Below, piece by piece: positions 52,900 to 64,000 of a DNA stretch of 64,000 nt (positions are counted from its first letter, which is position 1; every line of letters starts with the position of its first letter). The translations under genes and the position numbers were made by a program. The DNA is from Isoetes taiwanensis. Its lineage: Eukaryota > Streptophyta > Lycopodiopsida > Isoetales > Isoetaceae. The stretch lies in the NCBI GenBank assembly GCA_021234155.1, contig JAJEKV010000031.1, positions 15,059,748-15,123,747 on the forward strand, written 5' to 3'. The notes beneath the pieces are model-generated. The model did no database searches and had not been told where the DNA came from. It worked only from the letters and a program-made list of their open reading frames with translations.

Positions 52900-53240
52900 A
52901 ACAAAGATTCTAGGGGCTTCGTAAGTGTAGCCATCTATGGAGATGAACTCCTCTAAAGGGGAGGCAATGATCTAGAAGGTTTTCTCAGCCCAGAACTCAG
53001 AGCTGAGAGAGTGAGATCCAAATAGGATAAAATAGAGCATCAGGAATAGTAGGATCAAACTTTGGCCGCCATCTCCGGAACAAAATCTGCCCATTCAGGC
53101 AAGTGACCACCCCTTTTTCAAAGACGAAGTCTGCATCTCAGATGAGAAGAGAAAGTGCATAAAGATTGCCCAATGATAGCACTTTGAGTTGATTTTGACC
53201 TTGACATAAACATTGGAGCACCTTTTTAATTTTTGCCAAA
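52900..53240 (-). mobile_element. DUF4283 domain remnant (retroelement-associated)
   Basis: The minus strand reads DFVFEKGVVTCLNGQILFRRW, PKFDPTIPDAL, PIWISLSQL, then after a shift SSEFWAEKTF, IIASPLEEFISIDGYTYEAPRIFV. This is the DUF4283 pattern: aromatic-rich core, W-x-P, P-I/V-W-I/V-x-L-x-x-L, F-W, D-x-x-T. In plants this domain is common in ORF1/gag-like proteins of L1-type LINEs. Frameshifts and a stop make it inactive. ORFs to the right on the same strand (53138-53489) may be related. Confidence 0.55.
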
Positions 53241-53489
53241 GAGGGATTTCCTCTTATAATCTTTGGTATCCGTCCAAGATTGTTAAGGTAGCACCTCTTG
53301 TCTGCTCCGTAGTATGGGAGGCCTAGTAGCTCTCCAGCGAAAGAGGTCTTCTTGTAGCCAAGCACAAGTAACCAGGAAGGATTGTGTGGAATAGCCTCTG
53401 TATCTGAAAACAAGAGGAGCTAAACTAATCTTTTCACAAAGAAAGGGTCCTCTATTATGACAAAAACCCCTGACAGAAGTACTGGTCAT

Positions 53490-55065
53490 TGTAGACTATT
53501 CTGCTATCAATAATGGACAGCTGATCTACAGGACCTTGAATGGTTCCCCACTAGATGTTTCTGTATTAACCAGAATAACAGAGCGAGTGATGGAAGGGAC
53601 TTTTGGAAAAGATGGCAGGGATGGGGTGACGAGAGTAAAGATACTATAGAAAGTTGGGGGCTTGAATCTGTAGACAAGACCAGGAACTGTATACTGAAAT
53701 CTCATCAGGCAGGTGTGTAGTGCTCTAGGCTTACGAAATCTGCCAGAAAATTATTATAGGACATGAACTTGGCAAGAGGAGGATGATCAGAACCCAAGTA
53801 TGTTGTCCTGAGTTCTATGGCAGATGCAAGAGGGTCCTCAGTAGGACCAGATTGTTTCGACAAAGAATATGTCAGGAAAGTCGATTTCATCCACCAGGAA
53901 GGCCCATAAATCAACTGCAGACCTTTTAACCAGCCACAACATATCTGCTTACTACTACATAAGATGACAAAGTATTTGGAGTTATCTGCAACTGAAGCTA
54001 ATGGAGGTGGAGTAGAAGAGCTAGAAGCTGTAGAGCATGCAATAAACAACGGGAGTAGTAGGCCCATCGACTCCAGTCATCTACACCAGAGGGAAGAACA
54101 AATGAGTTTGAATAGACAAGCACTCTTGAAGCAATAAATGTGGAAGAGAACTATGATCCTTTCGAAGCTAAGGAGTGATTATATAGCCAAAGATCTTGCC
54201 ATTGTAGGCTGCTATAATAGAGAGACCTTCCATATCCTGCAAGATCTACTAGCAATGATACGAAAAGTCTTGGACAAAGGGCGTTGAATGACCGCCCTAT
54301 CTTTATGTTTCAAAAAGGGTTGCCCCCCCCACAAGGGAGATGACATGGTAGCTCTACAGATCAATGAAGACTTTGCCTTTGGATTCACGAAGAACCAAGG
54401 AGAGCCAGACATTTTCTCACTAGCACCCGTTAGCCGGCCAAAGTAGTGACCATAACAACGTCCCAAGTGTCACATTTCATATTTCCACTTTCAACGGCAT
54501 TTGTGGACGATAAAAGTATATTTCTAGTTACAACACTATGGTCAATTTTCAACGCTACTAAAATCATCCAAAATGGTGCCGAATCTTCACGTCATAGTGT
54601 CTCAACTAAGTGTTTTAGAAAATAACTCAAAAAAGCGTAACTTCTGAATTTCAACTTTGGATTAAGATTTCAGGAATTGTCATTTTTTGGGTTGCCCAAA
54701 AGGCAAACCCTCAGCGAGGTAGGTTGATAGAATACTATTAAGATATGATAATTCAACGGACGAGCTTAGAAATCTCTCTGCATCGAACGGCTCAGGTTGA
54801 GCTTTTCTCTGTAATATGTGAAGTTAATGGGTAATTTGGCTGCCATGCGTTTGATCTTATTAGAAGGACCTTCACAATATTCAACTTGATGAGCCACAAA
54901 AACTTTGTTACCATATTTACAATGCTCTTCCCTTGGAGGGCATTTTACTAATTTTAGCAAAAAGAGGGTCACTCTAGTAATTTTCCCTTTAAGATATATA
55001 CTGATTGAGGATATGAGTTTTGATAATGCAAACTTTCCTACTGCGTTAGATAGTTAGTTTGGTAG
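53490..55065. other. Minus-strand ORF-rich but unassigned region
   Basis: Minus-strand ORFs (53705-54067, 54212-54466, 54766-54972) show no family I recognise. A small hairpin GGGTTGCC/GGCAAACCC lies near 54,690 and resembles one near 23,543. Confidence 0.35.
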
Positions 55066-55069
55066 TTTT

Positions 55070-55248
55070 CCCTAGATATTATTTTAACGTCTACGAGAAT
55101 CCTATAGCAGGTTATGGGACGGGTCTCTACATAGTGCGACTCTTTTTCCGGTTATGGACCGGGTCTATGCATAGTGTGACTCTGAGTAGTCCTGCACACG
55201 AGACCTACATGTTCTAGGGCTAGTGTGTTACTACTAGAACAAAGGCCC
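55070..55248 (-). mobile_element. tRNA-derived SINE, second copy
   Basis: On the minus strand it starts GGGCCTTTGTTCTAGTAGTA, like the SINE at 5101 (GGGCGTTTGATCTAGTGGTA). It shares AACACACTAG and a degraded B-box region. It ends CCCGTCCCATAACCTGCT ... GTAGACGTTAAAATAAT. This 3' part resembles the end of the ORF1-only LINE (CCGTCCCATAAGCTC ... GTGGACGTTAAAAAC). Confidence 0.65.
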
Positions 55249-55799
55249 ATGTGCGTAAACATTAAATTCTCTATTGAACCTTTACAATTAAGCACCAATG
55301 GATAAATTTTAGATTAGGGTCTAGTTCAAACAAATAGAAAGGAAAGGTGCTTTTTTTGTTGTTCTCTCTAGCACTTTACATGTATAGACGCCAATACACT
55401 TCAGGCTGTAATACTTTATGTTAAGAGCTTCTCACGAGAAGCCAATCAACCCTAGACTATGATATCTTATGCTAGAAGTTGCTCCATGTGGCTTAACAAT
55501 GACAAAGTACTAGATGGTGCCATCTCTAATTAAGGATGGGTGAAAACATATGAATGGAATACACTAATTGACAAATGTGAGGGATTTTGCAAGGTTATAA
55601 TGTCCAATTTCTATTATCCCTTGCTTTCTATTATCCCTTGTTTTCAGCCCAATATTTCCCGAAGTATAATCCTTCTAATGCATTCTACATCATCGGCCAA
55701 ATCTATGATGGGTCAAACAAGCTTTTCCACCTCAGCATAAAATTCTTTAACCATTGCTGTAGGTCAATATGTAAGTCAGAAAAAAGTACTCTCAAAGCA

Positions 55800-55900
55800 C
55801 ACTTCCAAAGGGGATTTGAACCCCCCTGCCATATTCGGCAGCACAATCATACCTGAATTCCGCCAAGCCTATTGCCTAATCGATTGCTGCTGGTCCCATC
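55800..55900 (-). other. tRNA-like T-arm (possible tRNA or SINE relic)
   Basis: The minus strand has GGGGTTCAAATCCCC with a perfect B-box (GGTTCAAATCC) preceded by a GCTGCCGAATATGGCAG stem-loop that could be a long variable arm. I could not fold a complete tRNA around it. Confidence 0.3.
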
Positions 55901-56252
55901 CGGATTTATCATAACCAGACTCCTGAGGACATCACAAAAATTTTAGAACCTACCAAACTATAACCCCTCTTGCAAGATGATTCCACCTTGAAATCAAATA
56001 ACTTATTGCCCATCTTGAAATCAAATAACTTGCTACCCACGACAACTTATCTGAAATCCCAGCCCATGTCTTCCTAAAACCCACAAACAAAAAAACAAGC
56101 AATACAAATTTGTGCAGAAGAAAGGCTCTTCAAATTTTATCATGTATATGGACTGGCATCTTCACAAGGTAATTGTCTAAAGATCTGGTCTCAAATTTGC
56201 CGAAAAGAATGGAGCATATTAGTAGAAGAAAACAAAGTTGGATTTGCATTAT

Positions 56253-56365
56253 TGCAGACAATTTTTTTGCAGAGATGGAGCCAGTAATTGATTGGGCACT
56301 CGAAGGACATAATGTTTACATTCTGGCATATGGGTAGACTGGAACGGGCAAAACCCAGAATAAAG
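56253..56365 (+). pseudogene. Kinesin motor-domain exon fragment, P-loop interrupted by stop
   Basis: After an acceptor-like ATTGCAG (ending 56257), the frame reads NFFAEMEPVIDWALEGHNVY, then ILAYG, TAG, TGTGKTQ. This is the kinesin ATP-binding region, normally G-Q-T-G-x-G-K-T; the Gln codon is now TAG (about 56335-56337). The EP-V-I-x-x-A-L-x-G-H-N-V spacing resembles the kinesin-14 group. No other motor exons were recognised. Confidence 0.8.
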
Positions 56366-57390
56366 AATAACATGCATGGATGAATGGATATAGGAAGGGA
56401 CGAAATCAAGCCCTTAACCCTCAGACACCTGTTCGTGAATGCTGCCTTTGCTTGAGAATGCTCGAGATTTACAAGCCCTCCTAGCAACACAAATTTGCAA
56501 CACAAATTTGAGAATGCAACACAAATTTGCCTCTGCTAGCAACACGCAAACAAAAAACAAGTAGCAATAAAAAACCATTCAAGCTCTGCCCTCCATATTT
56601 CATTCTTCTCCACGGGCTCACCCTGCAAGAAGCCCTAAAAAATATGTCGCTTCCTCTGCAACCCCGAATGCCATCCGTGGCTATGGTTCCACCTTCGGAT
56701 TTCTAAAAGAAAAATGCCAAACTCGTATCTGCTTGGCCCTGCCAAGTCAGCTTTGTACAGTTTTTTGCTACGAATACCCTCAGTTAACCTTCTAAATCAT
56801 ATGTTGTAAAATACTATTTTCACAACTTTTACCTTAATAATGTCCAATTCATTTCCCTTGTCAATTTGGCATAAGCTGAAAATACATGGCCATGTTGACT
56901 TGTAAAAGCAGTTAGCCTTGTTGACTTGAAGGGCCTGTTGACTTGGCATGCTGATGGGTAATGGCATCTGTTTGGAAAAGATAGACTAGAATGCGTAGTA
57001 AGAGGGAGAAGCTACTCGGATAAAATACCAATCTCTCAATGAAAACTAGGATAATAAGTCAAACCACACTCACAAGTGTGCCACCTGAGAAAGAAACAAA
57101 ATAAAGAATGGCAACAAGGAGGTACAACAAGAGAAGGAAATCTAAGGACGTCTTTGGCAAGGCATGTTTTTTATAAAATAGTGCAAAGAATTGGAACCTT
57201 AAAGACATGTGGTGTGCTGTTGACCTAGTATGAATATTATATGGACATTTGTGTAACGAAAAGAACACCATTTTTATCTGCCAAGGAAACATTAGACACA
57301 TTCCAAGTTGTCCAGAAGTTCGTGCAATAATGATTTCCCAGTCTAATAATTTTCTGGAGCTGCTTCCTTCCAAGGCTGCTACCATAGACT

Positions 57391-57400
57391 CTATATAAAC
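57391..57400 (+). promoter_or_regulatory. TATA box candidate upstream of the P450 pseudogene
   Basis: CTATATAAAC lies 154 bp upstream of the P450 ATG (57554), a plausible relic promoter. Confidence 0.45.
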
Positions 57401-57553
57401 TTGCTCCCATATGGTTCTGCTGCATCATTCGCCCATATAGCAAGCGTTCATTCTGAGCCAGGAAAGCAATATAGTTCTTAATAGGTTATAGTTTTCTCCT
57501 TCTGCCAAAGAAAAAAAAAGATTTACTTTAGTACTTACTGCCATCTCAGTTGC

Positions 57554-58796
57554 ATGGCGTCTTTTCATCTTATCTCCGCTTCAAAGCTTCTCCTCTCCTG
57601 GATCATTCCAGCAGCTGTCCTCCTCCTCCTTGTTACAAGAAGAAAGAAATCCAGATCCTTTTGGGATTCAATATTTGGATCTCTTTTCAGCCTCAAGGCT
57701 CTAGTTTACAAATCTATGAAAGACTTGGCCAAAATATATGGGCCAATTACGACAGTGAAGTTTGGAGTCTTCAAATGTCATCATTTCTAACTCTAAATTG
57801 GCCAAGGAAGTTCTGAAAACTCACGATAGTGTTTTGGCATCTAGGCCTCCCACTGTATTCTCTAGCATAATGAATTCTTCTGGGGTGGATATGGTGTGGA
57901 GCCCGTTAAGACATCAATGGCAGGAAAACCGAAAGCTTGTCAACACTAAATTATTGTCTGCAAATAGTCTGAAGAAATTTGTAAACAGGAGTCCTTTGTA
58001 AACACGCTACTACAGCTGAACAAGAGCAGCCAAATTGATGACCCTACTGTTGGGAACATGATATGGGTATGTGATGCAAGGCTTTAAACTTGACTAAATT
58101 TTTTACTTATTTCATACCATGACATGATACTAATGGGTGTCTAACTTTACTGTTCAGAATATGATGGCTGCTGGAACGGAAACCATTGCAGGAAGCATGG
58201 AGTGGGCCATAGCCGAGCTCCTGATACATGCTGATCAGCAAGCCAAAGTTCGAAGAGAAATTGATTTAATGGTAGGAAGAAACAGAAACATGGAAGAAGA
58301 AGATCTTGACAAGCTAAAATATCTCAACTGGGTCTACAAAGAAACCCTAAGACTGCATCCACCAACAGCCATGATGCTGCCACATTATAGCACCCAAGAC
58401 TGCAACATTGCTGGATTTGGCATACCTGCTAATACTGCAGTCCAGGTAAATGTGTTTGCCTACACATGGACTGCAGTATTACCCTGACAACTGGGAAAAT
58501 CCTGAACAATTCATGCCTGAAAGGTTTGAGGAGGATGATGTAGACATGTGAGGTTATGATTTTCGCCTCTTACCTTTTGGAGCAGGTAGAAGGATTTGTC
58601 CAGGTGCTATCCTCAGCTCTACCCTATACTTGCCAACCTGCTCCAAAAGTATGACCTGCTAATCCCACAGGAAACAAGGCCCCAGGATGTGGACATGGTT
58701 GAAGAATTTGGTATTGTACAGTGCATGAAAAACCCCGTCTCTGCAGTCTTGAGGCATATAGGTGCCCATAACCTGAAACATATGAGTAAACTGTAA
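57554..58796 (+). pseudogene. Cytochrome P450 pseudogene, CYP98-like (clan 71)
   Basis: ATG 57554 begins an N-terminal membrane anchor (LLLSWIIPAAVLLLLV) and the start of the globular domain (DLAKIYGPITTVKFG). A frameshift near 57,775 leads to SNSKLAKEVLKTHDSVLASRP. About 150 codons are then deleted and another shift leads to VNTLLQLNK, then a GT-AG-type intron (about 58,063-58,158). The second exon holds the I-helix AAGTET, the ExxR motif KETLRLHPP, and after more shifts PERFEEDDVDM and the haem-binding [10 protein letters not shown], with a stop (TGA) between. The C-terminus reads RPQDVDMVEEFGIVQCMKNP. Motif spacing and the [16 protein letters not shown]-like block suggest CYP98 (phenylpropanoid 3'-hydroxylase group), which I hold loosely. 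Not functional. Confidence 0.88.
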
Positions 58797-58819
58797 ATGA
58801 TGTACAATACCACATTTCT

Positions 58820-59535
58820 ATTCTAAACCAATTCTTTGCTCACCATGTTATGCTCAATTTACATCATTGTGCTATTTAGCGTTTTTCTTGTGGCAAACTC
58901 TGACCTATCTCACCAATTATAAGTCAGTCCTTAACCAATATGAAAGGAACATTTTAAAGTAATTCTACTCAAACATCATTCTTGAATAAAGTTCCTGTGC
59001 TGTTCCCATAATAAATCTGTGGCATTCCCCTTGGCTATATGTGATGTTTTCACAAACAAACAAACAAAGACATAGTTCTATGTTGAGATCTAAACCTTAC
59101 TAGTGCTTGAATACTCCTAAAAGATGGTAAATGTAGCAGGAAATATATCAGAAGCATCCTGCGTTATTATACAAAGATAGTCAATATCGAAAACCATTTT
59201 TCTGCATTATTATAGTAGACGCATAAGCCATCTTTTAACATCCGAAACATCTTATGAAAATTAATTGTTGCAAGAACGAAGCTAATCTATCATTATCTTC
59301 TGAATACTATAAGAAGTCAAACACCACACGAACATTACCATAAGACATTTCAATAGACGATTTTCAACATACGATCTAGCTTTATTCTGGAGAATAGCAC
59401 AACTGTTTCCAATGCAAAGATCCAAGAATCGACGCGGCATCTGCAAAAGGTCTGGTCGGTAAAAAGGAGAACAAAACGAAGCGGCCTTTTTTCCCTTCGA
59501 ATTTTTATCTTTAATTACCTTTAATCCATCATTTT
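58820..59535. other. AT-rich intergenic DNA, no gene seen
   Basis: No coding signal. The right end leads into the promoter of the DUF1644 gene. Confidence 0.5.
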
Positions 59536-59539
59536 ATTT

Positions 59540-59549
59540 TATATATAAA
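59540..59549 (+). promoter_or_regulatory. TATA box candidate of the DUF1644 gene
   Basis: TATATATAAA lies 112 bp upstream of the preferred ATG at 59661. Confidence 0.5.
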
Positions 59550-59660
59550 CACACGAAGAGCTTGTTTCACAATGAGATTTGGTGTAGATTTTTAGTTACT
59601 ATAGCTGGTATAAAATGTTTTGGTGATCTAACAAACGACAATAACATATGCTCCACCTCC

Positions 59661-60764
<1,104 letters not shown>

Positions 60765-60769
60765 ACATC

Positions 60770-61684
60770 AAATCTACCACCAAGTCATGCACCTTTGAAG
60801 CAGGCTCTCTTGTATTAGAATAACGCCATTCCTACGGTGCGGTTTGGGCAATGCCTCTAGAGTGTTTTCGGCAAACATGTTTGACCTGTTTATTCATGCT
60901 AGTTGACCAATGGCATGAGGTGCTTATTCATGGCAGGTGACCAGTAAATGGATGATAGTGTCAGTGTGGCAAGGTTCTTTATGTAGGAAATTTGTCCATA
61001 GAAGTAGACAATCGCGAGATTTTAAGATTTTATCAATTTCTATATTGAGGTAATGGTTGTTTGCTTAGAGGTTGTTAATGTGGAGTAAATTGTAATGGTT
61101 CAGTTTGCAAGTTGTACAGGACTTCTAAAGACAAACGTCTGAAAAACGAATGCCATTTTGGTATTGCTCCTAACGATATTCACAACATTACTCATGTTAA
61201 TAATTGACAAAAGCCAATCTTTTTGGGTTAATGTGTGTCTTGTTTGAGAATTGTTAGAAACTTTCTTTTTTGATGTTTTCTATTGTTGGATGCATTTTAG
61301 AACATTGTAAAAGGTTGCACAAACACATACATGCTCTCTTTTATATATGATGCCATGGGATTTGGTGTGGATATTCATATAGCTATTTATTTGCACTGCT
61401 CTCATGATGTATTATATGCAAGTTCAAGTATAAAGCAATCTATTGCATGACACTTCAAAATGTGATATCAACAACAAAACAAAATGTATTGTCGCATATT
61501 CAATTTATCAAGTCAATTATAACTAGCAAGGATCATATAAGCAGATGTTTGGTCTAGCATTTATATTAGATGCTCTGTATGTGCATTTAAAATGCCACGA
61601 GAACTTGTTGCATCAAGGCCATTTCTTAGCATTAGAAGGGTTGTGTCTTTAAATTGAAGCCTATAAAAAATGAGAGTTAGCACT
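60770..61684. other. AT-rich intergenic DNA, no gene seen
   Basis: Likely includes the 3' untranslated region of the DUF1644 gene. No other signal. Confidence 0.5.
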
Positions 61685-61689
61685 AGTTT

Positions 61690-63104
61690 TGTGACGTTCC
61701 AGTACGATATACGGTCTCAAGACGTATACCGTACTGCACCGTCACGCGTACACGCCGTCCCAATCGACGTGTACGCCGACGTGTACCCAAGCAAGGGCGC
61801 CCTAGGGGACAACTTGCAATGGTGCGCACACTTAGCAATGTGCGCACTTTTAGACCTTTAACCCAGTAAAGGTAGACCAAGGGTCATGGAAACCCTAAAC
61901 CTAACTGATAGCCTACATAAGGCACCAAACCCTAACTTTCCCTTTTTCGCCCACAGACCTTCCGAGCTCCGATTTGCGCGCCTAAGGAGTCAATTCCAAC
62001 TCCCACGATCTGCCCGTGCGCCCCAGCTTGTCAGATCATCCTTCCGACCGCATTCCGAGGCAGAACAGAGACATGGACGCCTTCGGATCGAGAGGAGTGA
62101 ACCAGGGATCAGGTATTTGGTCGATTGAATAGCCTAAACCTTATTCCAGCCTTCGAACCAGTAGGTTTAGCCTATTAAATCACCCTTAATAGCCAAGCAG
62201 ATCCTGAGATTGACTCTAACTAAAGAACCTAACTCTATGAGATAGATTAGTTCTTATTACTTATGTTGATATGATGGACGGATGTATTCTGTGGACTCAT
62301 TGTATTGGGAAGGGGGGTAGAGACTTAAAGCTTAGTAGATGATGGTGGAGGGGCCAGACTGGCTCAGAAGGAGGTTCGTGTTCTGACTCATGACCGACCC
62401 CTCTAGTGTGTAAGGCCTACAGGGGATCACAACAGACTAGGTCTAATGTGGGTAAGGCATGGGCTCGACACCCGTGGAGTGGAGTTCACTTTCCAGTGGG
62501 TTAAGTCGAATAAGGGCAGTGGCCCTCTAGTCGCCTTGAGTCAGCATGGAGATCTCTGGAGGGAGTGATCCCTACCTGCCCCATCGGAACTGGGGAGATG
62601 CAACCCAGGAGTAGCCCCTTTGGCTATGCATCCGGCGGGCTACAGTCAGGTCCCAATACTCTTCAACCTACTCTGCAAAGTGTGCACAGGAGGGGCGGAT
62701 GGAGTGGACAACCCATTGCCATGTTCTTATGCCAGCCCAATCCATTGTCATGATTCTGTCTGCAATGAACTCTGGAGACCAAGCTTGTCAGTCATTCCCC
62801 GGAGTCTGAGCCTTGGGTAGGATTTCCCCTTGCATTGTGCTGATCTTTGTCTATGCAGATGTTGATGTGTCACCCTTCGAGGTGGGTATATGATGTTTAT
62901 GTTACTGACATGTATGTTTACGCTTCCGCAGCTAGGTAGGCCCTGAGGAAGATGGGGTAAAATGACCCCTTCATTCTTCCCACTGGGGACCCCAGACGGT
63001 CACAGTGATATGTGGAGGGCCCTGTATCAGTATGGAGCTGGTATGGGGGATGAACTCCTGTTTGTATACGGTGCGGGCATCGTATACGAGTAGGGGACGT
63101 CACA
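61690..63104 (+). mobile_element. Solo LTR of the chromovirus family
   Basis: The LTR is 1,415 bp, TGTGACGTTCC to GGGACGTCACA, and is flanked by the 5-bp target duplication AGTTT (61685-61689 and 63105-63109). It carries the family block AAGTGTGCACAGGAGGGGCG near 62,678. There is no internal sequence. It is the product of recombination between two LTRs of a former full element. Confidence 0.92.
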
Positions 63105-63109
63105 AGTTT

Positions 63110-63430
63110 TATTTGAATACAAGGCTATAATGGAAATATGGGCTATAAATAAGCGTAGTTGAATAGCAAATAATTTTAATCCCATCCTTTTAGCTCACTT
63201 GTAACAATTCTTTTAAGGCACTTTGGTTTCTGCATTGAACACATGTCCAGTACCAATGGAGAACACACTACAATCAGTCATATAATCTTGATAACCAATG
63301 CATGCTTCTGTTGCATGGCCCTTTACATAATTACTAAGCTGCAGACCTCGTTATAAGATCTATAGTTTGTATCCTTCAAATTTCTCTTTAAAACCTTCAA
63401 AATGATTATGAGATGAACCTGGAGACATAC
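63110..63430. other. Intergenic DNA, no gene seen
   Basis: AT-rich, no coding signal; separates the solo LTR from the LINE fragment. Confidence 0.5.
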
Positions 63431-63434
63431 CAAT

Positions 63435-64000
63435 GTGTTTACCGCAAAACTTCTAGCAGGTGTGCTGGAGAAGAAGTTAACGCAATGGGCAGAGGAAACT
63501 GGAGTACGTGCAGTTGGCCAGGCAGGTTTCCGCCCTGCCCACTCCACGAGTGATCATATTTTTATTCTCAGAATCCTTATGGAAGCTAGCCGCAATGCAC
63601 GACGTGACTTGTATTGCTGTTTCGTGGATTTTAAGACGGCATATGATACGGTCCCTCGGGACCTGTTGTGGCAACGCTTGCAGGAGCTACATGTCCCACA
63701 GGATTTGCAGAATGCCATCTACCGGACTCCGACCACCGGGTGAACAGCACCATAGGTGTTAAACATGGATGCCCATTATCTCCAATGCTCTTTGGACTCT
63801 ATATTGACAAGTTGGAGACCTGGATGCAAGAACATGGAGGTGGTGGCCCTTGCTTGCCCGAGGGCATATACAAGAAAAAACAGCTTGCTCTATGCATCGA
63901 TCCGGGCTTATTATCCCATACAAACTAGGAGTATGCGGGAACATTTGATGCTCTCGGTCCAATTCCTCGTGACATAGCAGAATGACAATCAACCAGCCAA
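63435..64000 (+). mobile_element. LINE reverse transcriptase fragment, truncated by window edge
   Basis: Two plus-strand frames encode AVGQAGFRPAHSTSDHIFIL, CCFVDFKTAYDTVPRDLLW, then after a frameshift STIGVKHGCPLSPMLFGLYID. This is RT of the same LINE group as copies A and B/C. The 5' end is missing and a gap of about 25 codons lies at the frameshift near 63,720. The usual YADD motif would fall past 63,880, where the reading is degraded. Confidence 0.85.

Overview
The window looks like nuclear DNA from a land plant with a large, repeat-rich genome. The intact genes are plant-type: a DUF1644 zinc-finger gene, a five-exon nicotinamidase-like gene with GT-AG introns, and a complex I B12 subunit. 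The broken ones are a plant-type P450, Rab GDI and kinesin. Between them lie LTR elements, several LINEs, tRNA-derived SINEs and foldback repeats. A fern or other non-angiosperm is my guess from the mix of LINE and DUF7869-type relics; the sequence does not prove it.

Layout. 1-3.8 kb: AT-rich DNA, then the 3' end of a Ty3/gypsy chromovirus with its LTR. 3.8-7.5 kb: T-rich DNA with minisatellites and a tRNA-derived SINE. 7.5-13 kb: the most unusual locus, a decayed divergent gene pair. On the minus strand is a DUF7869-type protein (GHTHDQIDQMF motif); on the plus strand is a protein with a ParB/sulfiredoxin-like GGNH segment. A palindrome, TATTCYNGAATA and near variants, recurs between the genes and in their introns. 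I read this as an old two-gene mobile element. 13-20 kb: repeats, a Ty1/copia fragment and an unassigned exon.

20.1-21.9 kb is the clearest active-gene island: a nicotinamidase-like hydrolase (D14, K105, C138) and, 295 bp upstream on the same strand, an NDUFB3/B12-like subunit. 22-28 kb: foldbacks, tandem repeats and a miniature LTR-element remnant. 28,337-36,211 is a full-length minus-strand chromovirus with 5-bp target duplications, initiator-Met primer site and polypurine tract. It has lost most of RNase H and the integrase core but keeps gag, protease, RT and a chromodomain, and it sits inside a repeat with long inverted arms. 36-37.7 kb: a LINE 3' end and a Rab GDI pseudogene.

38.9-49.1 kb is a stack of LINEs: copy A between two CT microsatellites; a second element (41.7-47.6 kb) split by a 1.9-kb minus-strand ORF1-only element with an 8-bp target duplication; and a minus-strand L1-like fragment. 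Next come a second DUF7869 relic (49.1-49.7 kb), a foldback, a DUF4283 remnant, another SINE, a kinesin fragment, a CYP98-like P450 pseudogene, a DUF1644 gene with 56 consecutive Asp, a solo LTR with target duplication, and a LINE running off the right edge.

SINEs and the ORF1-only element share the 3' end GACGTTAAAA followed by a short tandem repeat, so one LINE machinery may have mobilised both. Only the 20.1-21.9 kb pair and the DUF1644 gene look like working cellular genes.
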